NCBI GenBank assembly: GCA_027451565.1
Contig: DAIDJC010000026.1
Span: 1 to 20,399 of the forward strand
Length of the DNA: 20,399 bases
Direction: 5' to 3'
From: Limisphaerales bacterium
GTDB lineage: Bacteria > Verrucomicrobiota > Verrucomicrobiia > Limisphaerales > UBA11358
Shown here: positions 14,798 through 20,399 of the stretch, one piece after another
Layout: each line of letters opens with the position of its first letter
How positions within the stretch are numbered: position 1 is the stretch's first letter
Position numbers and translations under genes: made by a program
The notes under the pieces: generated by a model
Told to the model about the DNA's origin: nothing
Database searches by the model: none
The model's input: only the letters and a program-made list of their open reading frames with translations

Positions 14798-16297
14798 TCA
14801 AGATTTCCTGGCCGATCTTGCACTGTTTCGGTTGGACCGGCCTTTTGGGCATTCAGAATTTTCGGGCGCTGATTTTTGGGACGGTGGAGATGCGGACCGG
14901 AGATATTCAAAATAGTTTTGAGCGCCCACCTGACCTCCTTTGAACACCACCTCCAAACCATGTATCGGGTGACCCGGCGCGTGGGCGCGGCACAACGGCG
15001 CCCCTGGCGTCAAGGGCGCAATCATTTCCACGGCTTCAATGCCCAGGGCGCGGGCGGCATAACTGGACGTGTCCCCTCCCGCAACGCACATGCGCACCGG
15101 GCAGGAGGATTCCAACACACGCCCGAGGACCTGTCCTAGAAGGGTCCCAAGCACGGCAGCGGACCGGCCACCCAAAATCCGGGTCACATCTGGCTGCGCG
15201 CCGGACTGGGTGGTATGAATGATCACACTGCGTCCATGGGCCAGGTGCCTGCAAGCCTCCATGACCGCGCGGTTTGCAGCTTGGGCTGCGGTCCTTGGAT
15301 GGGCGCAGGCCCGGGAATCCAGCCGCACCCCGGCAAAACCAGCGCCCATGGCCCACCTGATCTGCCCCGAGGTGACCGGGGAACAACTACCCGAACCTGC
15401 CAGCACCAACCTGCCAGGGCCTGATCCGGCCAGGTTTGCCCTGGCCTCTCCAGGAACTGCCAGACCTTTTCCGGTCACCAATCCGTCCCCAGCCCAATTC
15501 CGGGCCAGGGCGGTTTCCATGCCGGAAGAACCCACGCTGAACAGAGGCTGGCGGACCAGCGCCAATTCATCCAGCAATCTGCCAATCCGCCCCAGATGCC
15601 CGGAATGAATGGCATCAAACAAAACCGCCTGCGGCTTGCGCGCCAGCAACTTTTGCCAACTCGCGCGAAAGTCCGATTCCGGCATGTCCAGGCTTAAAAC
15701 ACTGAACAATTCAATGGGCCAATTTGTTTGGGCGGAAAGATGCAGGCGCAAATCCGCCTCCCGCATGGGGGTGACCGGATGCTGACTGGCTGCCGGATGC
15801 CGATCCAGCCGATGCACCGCTCCGCTGCTGCCAATCCCGTATTGGGCGAAGTGATTCCCGAAAATTGTGTACCGGCCCAGACCAGGGGCCGCAACCAAAA
15901 GAGGTATCAGCGACCCCTTGAAAAGGGGTTGCGCCAATTCCATCACCCGTCCAATGCTTCCCATGTCAGGGGAGGAATCAAATGTGGAACAGACCTTATA
16001 ATGCACATGCCGCGGCCTGAGACGCTTCAATTTCTTCAAAACCGGGGGCAACACCTGCGCCAGTTTTTTGCATCCCAGTGCCCGCGTCATCCCGGCCACT
16101 CCCACCGCCTGCAAGCCGTCATACCGGGCCAGGCGGGCGGGCGATGGCGCATCCAGAAAAAGCAGCGTGCGCACGCCGGCAAGGGTCAGTTGCTCCAGGG
16201 CATCGGTCGAACCCGTGAAATCGTCCCCGTAATAGGCCAGCAAAAGCCCCGACTCGCGCTTGGGAACACTGGCTGGTTTGCTTCGCATTCGTGACAT
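14798..16297 (-). CDS. Four-carbon acid sugar kinase family protein (DUF1537, OtnK-like)
   Basis: The 499-aa product has the DUF1537 layout: an N-terminal substrate domain opening with LLLAYYGDDFTGSTDALEQL (about 18-37) and a C-terminal nucleotide domain with CVAGGDTSSYAARALGI, TPGAPLCRA and GLEVVFKGGQVG. Family members phosphorylate four-carbon acid sugars or related branched 3-oxo acids. In D-apionate breakdown a DUF1537 kinase (OiaK) makes the substrate of a RuBisCO-like protein, and here the RLP gene lies only 3 bases upstream. That pairing suggests kinase then RLP in one pathway. A tail of about 35 Ser/Arg/Lys-rich residues follows the last conserved block and looks unstructured. The start ATG at 16297 lies 3 bases after the RLP stop; no Shine-Dalgarno is seen, so coupling is likely. 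Confidence 0.88.
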   Translation of the reverse strand: MSRMRSKPASVPKRESGLLLAYYGDDFTGSTDALEQLTLAGVRTLLFLDAPSPARLARYDGLQAVGVAGMTRALGCKKLAQVLPPVLKKLKRLRPRHVHYKVCSTFDSSPDMGSIGRVMELAQPLFKGSLIPLLVAAPGLGRYTIFGNHFAQYGIGSSGAVHRLDRHPAASQHPVTPMREADLRLHLSAQTNWPIELFSVLSLDMPESDFRASWQKLLARKPQAVLFDAIHSGHLGRIGRLLDELALVRQPLFSVGSSGMETALARNWAGDGLVTGKGLAVPGEARANLAGSGPGRLVLAGSGSCSPVTSGQIRWAMGAGFAGVRLDSRACAHPRTAAQAANRAVMEACRHLAHGRSVIIHTTQSGAQPDVTRILGGRSAAVLGTLLGQVLGRVLESSCPVRMCVAGGDTSSYAARALGIEAVEMIAPLTPGAPLCRAHAPGHPIHGLEVVFKGGQVGAQNYFEYLRSASPPSQKSAPENSECPKGRSNRNSARSARKS

Positions 16298-16300
16298 GGC

Positions 16301-17551
16301 TCAGGCTGATCCGCCAAATTTTTCCTGGGAAATTTTCAGTGCCGGGTATTTGAGGACAGCCTGCGACTGATCCAAGCCCTCCACCGCCGCCTCCCACCAG
16401 AGGCGCAGGGAACGCACCCCCTGGGCGGGGCCTTCCGGATGAGCCATGATGCCACCGCCCGCCATGTAGAGGAGGTCCACCGTGCGGGTGCGGCGATAGG
16501 TTTCCGGCGCCTGGCCGCCCCATTGCCCCGATGACACGACCGGCAGAACGTTGCGCTGCCCGGCAATGGGCTGCCGACATGCCTGGATGGACTGGGTGAC
16601 CGAGTCATCGCTTTCCCAAAATTTGTTGGAAATGCCATTCACATGAATTTGGTCCACCCCCGCAAGTCTCCAGATTTTTTGGTAGGCTTGGAATTCCACA
16701 CCTAAAAATGGATGGCGGTTCAGCATTCCCCATCCATTCCGGTGGCCATGAATAACCAGAGCCCCCAGGTCAGCCATTTTTTTTGCCCCGGCCAAACCCG
16801 TGCTGTTCAGCGAAATCATCGCACAGGATCCCTTCGATGCGACGATGTGGTCGTAATACCGCCGCATTTCATCCATTTCGCCGCTGATATTAAAGGCATA
16901 CATCACCTGCTTGCCAGTTTGTTGGGCGTGGTCTTGAATCACTCGCATCACCGCCTCAACCCGTTTCACAAAGGGCGAATGCGGGGGATCAGCCATCAAT
17001 TCATCGTCCTTGATGAAATCAATGCCGGCCTGGGCCAAAGTCCGCACCAACCCTGCCGTCTCCTCCGGGGAAAGTCCAATGCTGGGTTTGATGATGGTGC
17101 CAATCAACGGTCGGTTTGCGGCCTGGCATAATTCCCGGGTTCCTTCCACGCCAAATTGCGGCCCCCGAAAATGCCTGCAAAACGCCTCCGGCAATTCCAA
17201 ATCCACCAGTTTCAAACCGGAAAACTGGGACAACTCGTAGAGATTGCCCTGGACCGTTGAAACCAGCGTGGGAAGGTTAAAACCAAAGTTTTCGACCGGC
17301 CATGAAACTTTGATTTCCGCCCGCTGAAATCCCCGGCCACCCCTGGCCCTGCAACCGGGCAAACTGGGTTCAGCCACCCTGTCCAGCAGGAGCACCTCTT
17401 CCACCCGGGCGGCAAAACGCTCTTTCAAGGCGGCGGTTTCACCCGGAACGGGAACAAAGGTGCCGGAGGACTGCTCCCCGGCAAGAACCCCTGCGGCTTG
17501 ATCCACGGGCATTGAGGTTTCGATACGGTAAGTTGCAATGAGGCGCTCCAT
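16301..17551 (-). CDS. RuBisCO-like protein (form IV RuBisCO large-chain family)
   Basis: This 416-aa protein has the RuBisCO large-chain fold with most active-site positions retained. By motif alignment to plant RuBisCO: E26 (E60), N103 (N123), K155 (K175, in IIKPSIGLSP), the carbamylated lysine K181 with D183 and E184 (K201/D203/E204, in DFIKDDE), H268, H270 and R271 (HxHR), H303 and K310 (H327 and K334), S340 (S379) and AGGG at 364-367. Differences include S157 for K177 and F32 for W66, and the GTVVGKLEG loop reads NGISNKFWE. It is thus an RLP, not a CO2-fixing enzyme. It should bind Mg via the carbamate and enolize a phosphorylated acid sugar. Its neighbour kinase suggests a 3-oxo-isoapionate-4-phosphate-like substrate (as for OiaX), by inference. 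It begins 12 bases after the SUMF1-like gene. Confidence 0.92.
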   Translation of the reverse strand: MERLIATYRIETSMPVDQAAGVLAGEQSSGTFVPVPGETAALKERFAARVEEVLLLDRVAEPSLPGCRARGGRGFQRAEIKVSWPVENFGFNLPTLVSTVQGNLYELSQFSGLKLVDLELPEAFCRHFRGPQFGVEGTRELCQAANRPLIGTIIKPSIGLSPEETAGLVRTLAQAGIDFIKDDELMADPPHSPFVKRVEAVMRVIQDHAQQTGKQVMYAFNISGEMDEMRRYYDHIVASKGSCAMISLNSTGLAGAKKMADLGALVIHGHRNGWGMLNRHPFLGVEFQAYQKIWRLAGVDQIHVNGISNKFWESDDSVTQSIQACRQPIAGQRNVLPVVSSGQWGGQAPETYRRTRTVDLLYMAGGGIMAHPEGPAQGVRSLRLWWEAAVEGLDQSQAVLKYPALKISQEKFGGSA

Positions 17552-17563
17552 TGAAAAGGATGT

Positions 17564-18421
17564 TTAAATCTTGGGGTTTTCTGAAAACACACAGCGGAAA
17601 CCGGTAGCCACGCTAAACCGGTCAGGCCCGGCATGGGAACGCGATCCCGACCACAAGCTTCGCGGACCACAATTAATCCAGGCGCTGCCACGCAAGGTAC
17701 GGGCAGGCTTGCCGGGTTCGTAAAAGTCCTGGCACCATTCCAAGGCATTCCCTGCCATATCGTATAGCCCCAGTCGGTTGGGGGCAAAACTACCCACGGG
17801 CGAGGTGGTCACATACCCGTCATTATAACCTTCGATATGAGGCCAGGGACCAAAAAAAGCGAAGGCCGATTCATCCGCAAAATTGCCTGCCCCGGATGGG
17901 GGTGGGAAGGTTGTTCCCCAGGGAAACACATTGGGAACCTGGCCATTTCGCGCACGGGGCGTCTTGCCACTTTCACACCCCGCCAAACCCACCGCAACAC
18001 TCCACTCCGTGTCCGTGGGAAGCCGGTAGGCGGCTTCCGGACCTATCCGCTTCTGCCTTCGCTCCTCCTGGGTAAGCCAATGGCAAAAGCTCGCGGCATC
18101 CCGCCAACTCACATTGACCACGGGATAATCTGGACCAATCGAAACCGGCACTTTGTCGTGATACAACGCGTGCTCCCAGTTAGTGCCATCCAGGTGCGGC
18201 TTTGTCCGGGCGAAGCATGCAAAATTCCGCATTGTTGTCTCATGAATGCAAAATAAAACATCCGTGCCATCCACCGGCACAAACACCATTCCCAAGCTGT
18301 TGGTCCAGCGCATTCCATTCAGGGGCATGCCCTGGGCGCCCGCAGGCAAAAACCCCACCCATAATGCCCACGCCAAAAGAATCGGAGCGGGAATCATCAG
18401 GAGCGGTTTGTTCATAGGCAT
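17564..18421 (-). CDS. Secreted SUMF1/FGE-like domain protein, catalytic Cys pair missing
   Basis: The 285-aa product has a signal peptide (hydrophobic run about 6-24, ending near PAGAQG) and a formylglycine-generating-enzyme-sulfatase fold: NSLGMVFVPV, YPVVNVSWRDAASFCHWL, YRLPTDTEW, NRLGLYDMAGNALEWCQDFY and RGSAWINC...GFRCV. Active FGE enzymes bind copper with two cysteines five residues apart in the GGS-x-x-C block; here only C251 is present and position 256 is Leu. It is probably not a sulfatase activator; related folds act as lectin-like or EgtB/PvdO-type domains. It is the first gene of the operon, which otherwise codes for cytoplasmic metabolism, so a periplasmic binding or processing role for the substrate is possible. 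Start may be 18421 or the ATG at 18415. No sulfatase gene lies in the window. Confidence 0.87.
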   Translation of the reverse strand: MPMNKPLLMIPAPILLAWALWVGFLPAGAQGMPLNGMRWTNSLGMVFVPVDGTDVLFCIHETTMRNFACFARTKPHLDGTNWEHALYHDKVPVSIGPDYPVVNVSWRDAASFCHWLTQEERRQKRIGPEAAYRLPTDTEWSVAVGLAGCESGKTPRARNGQVPNVFPWGTTFPPPSGAGNFADESAFAFFGPWPHIEGYNDGYVTTSPVGSFAPNRLGLYDMAGNALEWCQDFYEPGKPARTLRGSAWINCGPRSLWSGSRSHAGPDRFSVATGFRCVFSENPKI

Positions 18422-18435
18422 AGAGTGACGTTTTT

Positions 18436-18463
18436 TTGCCTTTCAGGTCATGTCAATTATGAT
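18436..18463 (+). promoter_or_regulatory. Candidate promoter of the GH2 gene
   Basis: TTGCCT (18436-18441) and TATGAT (18458-18463) are 16 bases apart, matching consensus at 4/6 and 5/6, about 80 bases before the GH2 ATG. On the other strand TTGACA (18456-18451) lies in the same AT-rich block, but with no clear -10 for the operon. An imperfect palindrome CTTGCTATTATTAACAAG (18470-18487) just downstream could be an operator shared by the divergent genes. Confidence 0.3.
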
Positions 18464-18494
18464 TAATATCTTGCTATTATTAACAAGTCGCTGC

Positions 18495-18517
18495 CAGGCG
18501 TTGCCTCCCGGCGCCTG
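18495..18517 (+). other. Hairpin in the GH2 leader
   Basis: CAGGCG (18495-18500) pairs perfectly with CGCCTG (18512-18517) around 11 bases. If the candidate promoter is right, this falls in the 5' untranslated leader, 27 bases before the ATG. Its function is unknown and no T run follows. Confidence 0.3.
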
Positions 18518-18544
18518 AAGCGGCTAATCTGGGCGTTGCATACC

Positions 18545-20399
18545 ATGCCCAAATCTGGAACCGAAATTGTTGCGCGCGCTGTTCGGGGATTCTTCCTTTC
18601 AGGAATGGGTATTATCCTGTTTGTGGCAGCCGCGTCCCTGCGCGGGCAAACGCCGGACTGGGAAAACGAGCAGGTCCTGCATATCCACACAGAACCGCCG
18701 CGAGCCTCTTTCATTCCCTTCCCCACGATCGTCCAGGCTTTGGATGAGGATGCCAGCAACTCCGCCTTTTTCATGAGCCTGGATGGACCCTGGAAATTCC
18801 ATTGGTCCCCGCGCCCCGAGGTCCGGCCGCTGGATTTTTTCCAAGCCTCGTTTGATGATGACAAATGGCCCACCATCCCGGTGCCGTCCAACTGGCAGCT
18901 TCAAGGTTATGGAGTTCCTTTGTATCTTGGCTCCGGATACCCGTTCAAAATAAACCCTCCCAGCGTGACCAGCACGCCGCCCACCAACTGGACCGCGTAT
19001 TTATTGCGCGACCCCGTGGGCTCCTACCGTCGAACCTTTCAATTGCCTACGGGGTGGTATAACAGGCGGATTTTTATTCACTTCGATGGTGTGGACAGCG
19101 CGTTTTACATCTGGGTGAATGGGCGGATGGTGGGATTTTCCAAGGATAGCCGCACCCCGGCGGAGTTTGAGCTAACCTCGTTTGTTCATGCCGGAGCCAA
19201 TGTCCTGGCCGTGGAGGTTTACCGCTGGTCTGATGGCAGTTATTTGGAGGACCAGGACATGTGGCGGCTGAGCGGCATTTTTCGACCCGTGTACCTCTAT
19301 TCCACCGCCGACGCGCGCATTCGTGATTTTTACGTGCGCACGGACATAAATCCCGATGGTGAAAATGGCGCGTTGCTTATCAAGCCTGTCTTGGATGCCT
19401 CCCCTTCACTTACCCTGTCAAATTGGGTGGTCAACGCCCAATTATTTGACCCGCAAGGCAGGGCAGTATTTTTAACCGCATTAAGCCATGATGCGAATGA
19501 GATGCTGAACCCGGATTATAAGTCATCCATTCTGGATGCGCGGGAACCGCAGAGGGGGCAGCCTGCCTTTGCCTGGATGCAGGCCAATGTCAAAAACCCG
19601 CTGCCGTGGACTGCCGAAACCCCCAACCTCTACACTCTTGTGCTTTCGCTTGTCAACCCGAAGGGGACCGTGGTGGAGGCAGACCGCTGCCGCGTGGGTT
19701 TTCGCACCATTGTCATCCAGAATGGCCAACTGCTGGTGAATGGCCGTCCGGTGCGGTTGCGGGGGGTGAACCGGCACGAAATTGATCCGGACACAGGCCA
19801 CAGCCTGAGCTTGGACCGGATGATCCAGGACATCCGCCTCATGAAACAGGCCAATATTAATGCCGTGCGCACCTGCCATTACCCCGATGATCCGCGGTGG
19901 CTGGACCTCTGCGATCAATACGGACTTTATGTCATGGATGAGGCGGACATCTGCACCCATGGCACGCGCGGGGATTTGGCGAATGACCCGCAATGGACGG
20001 CGGCGTTTCTGGACCGGGCCATTCGCATGGCAGAGCGCGATAAAAACCATCCCGGCATCATCATCTGGTCCATGGCCAATGAATCGGGTTACGGCCCCAA
20101 TTTTGCCGCCATATCGGGCTGGTTACATGCCTTTGATCCCACCCGCCCAGTTCATTATGAAGGAGCCCAGGGACATCCCAAGGATCCGCCCACGGTGGAT
20201 ATCATCGGACGCTTTTATCCGCGCCTGACCACCGAAGCGTATGTCAAACCCGATGACCCGTGGAATGTGCGCTGGGATAAATTGCTGGCTTTGGCGGAAC
20301 AAACCAACGACGACCGACCCGTGCTGGCCACTGAGTATGCCCATGCCATGGGCAACGCCATGGGAAACTTTGCGGATTACTGGCGTGAGATATACAGCC
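18545..20399 (+). CDS. Secreted GH2 beta-galactosidase-like glycosidase (3' end outside window)
   Basis: The frame starts with ATG at 18545 and is open to the window edge (618 codons visible). A signal peptide is likely (GFFLSGMGIILFVAAASLRGQ). A jelly-roll sugar-binding domain (about 75-225) includes PVPSNWQLQGYG, YRRTFQLP, FDGVDSAFYIWVNG and DMWRLSGIFRPVYLY. An Ig-like domain follows, then the TIM barrel from LLVNGRPVRLRGVNRHE. The acid/base is E513 (WSMANESGYG) and the nucleophile E597 (ATEYAHAMGN), the LacZ-type arrangement. The usual DEANIETHG strand reads DEADICTHG, a departure from E. coli LacZ near the active site. It probably acts in the periplasm or outside on beta-galactosides or related plant or algal glycans. 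It is divergent from the RLP operon across 123 bases. The missing C-terminal domains prevent finer assignment. Confidence 0.93.
   Translation, partial: MPKSGTEIVARAVRGFFLSGMGIILFVAAASLRGQTPDWENEQVLHIHTEPPRASFIPFPTIVQALDEDASNSAFFMSLDGPWKFHWSPRPEVRPLDFFQASFDDDKWPTIPVPSNWQLQGYGVPLYLGSGYPFKINPPSVTSTPPTNWTAYLLRDPVGSYRRTFQLPTGWYNRRIFIHFDGVDSAFYIWVNGRMVGFSKDSRTPAEFELTSFVHAGANVLAVEVYRWSDGSYLEDQDMWRLSGIFRPVYLYSTADARIRDFYVRTDINPDGENGALLIKPVLDASPSLTLSNWVVNAQLFDPQGRAVFLTALSHDANEMLNPDYKSSILDAREPQRGQPAFAWMQANVKNPLPWTAETPNLYTLVLSLVNPKGTVVEADRCRVGFRTIVIQNGQLLVNGRPVRLRGVNRHEIDPDTGHSLSLDRMIQDIRLMKQANINAVRTCHYPDDPRWLDLCDQYGLYVMDEADICTHGTRGDLANDPQWTAAFLDRAIRMAERDKNHPGIIIWSMANESGYGPNFAAISGWLHAFDPTRPVHYEGAQGHPKDPPTVDIIGRFYPRLTTEAYVKPDDPWNVRWDKLLALAEQTNDDRPVLATEYAHAMGNAMGNFADYWREIYS

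Noticed and set aside
14743..14961. Extended start of the racemase-like gene inside the kinase gene
   Set aside because: The extra 73 residues do not look coding and would overlap the kinase by 164 bases; the fold starts at 14742.
16301..17551. True CO2-fixing RuBisCO
   Set aside because: K177 and W66 equivalents and the loop-6 sequence differ, and no small subunit or phosphoribulokinase is present nearby.
17564..18421. Functional sulfatase-activating formylglycine-generating enzyme
   Set aside because: The second catalytic cysteine is missing and no sulfatase gene lies in the window.

Overview
The window looks like chromosomal DNA of a member of the Verrucomicrobiota, probably near the Pedosphaera/Limisphaerales group. 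The evidence is a giant Gly/Asn/Ser-rich secreted protein ending in the 'FFRI/FFRL'-type C-terminal domain common in this phylum, mostly absent Shine-Dalgarno sites, moderately high GC, and a carbohydrate-oriented gene set. This placement is inference from gene style, not from a marker gene.

Layout. (1) 1-3267: the left edge holds the start of a response-regulator gene on the minus strand, interrupted by an in-frame TAG. Divergent from it is an intact NtrB/NtrC-like pair: a membrane histidine kinase and a sigma-54 activator, overlapping by ATGA. (2) 3246-3321: a minus-strand tRNA with anticodon CAT, most like tRNA-Ile2, whose 3' end overlaps the activator's last codons. (3) 3536-10190, minus strand: one giant secreted protein gene, now in two frames. 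It carries seven glycine-rich modules of about 265 residues each, followed by an Ig-like domain, a carboxypeptidase-regulatory-like domain and a C-terminal Verrucomicrobia-type domain. A +1 frame disruption lies near 6431; removing one base restores a single 2217-residue frame. (4) 10191-10681: a non-coding divergent region with a candidate promoter and good RBS for the giant gene, then a series of hairpins including a terminator-like element just before the next gene. (5) 10682-12595, plus strand: a DCC1-like thioredoxin-fold domain fused to a lipase-maturation-factor membrane domain. (6) 18421-12822, minus strand: a five-gene probable operon coding for a secreted SUMF1-like protein, a RuBisCO-like protein (RLP), a DUF1537 four-carbon acid sugar kinase, an Asp/Glu-racemase-family protein with one cysteine, and a BASS-family transporter. 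(7) 18545-end, plus strand and divergent from the operon: a secreted LacZ-type GH2 glycosidase, cut by the window edge after both catalytic glutamates.

How the parts may fit. The RLP/kinase pairing matches the logic of acid-sugar breakdown known from D-apionate catabolism, where a DUF1537 kinase makes a phosphorylated 3-oxo acid and an RLP cleaves or decarboxylates it. The BASS carrier could bring in the carboxylate, and the divergent GH2 enzyme suggests a plant or algal polysaccharide as source. The racemase-like and SUMF1-like members are not part of the described apionate pathways that I know of, so the operon may be a variant or new acid-sugar pathway. The giant repeat protein is the other stand-out item: an apparently surface or extracellular modular protein of undefined function.
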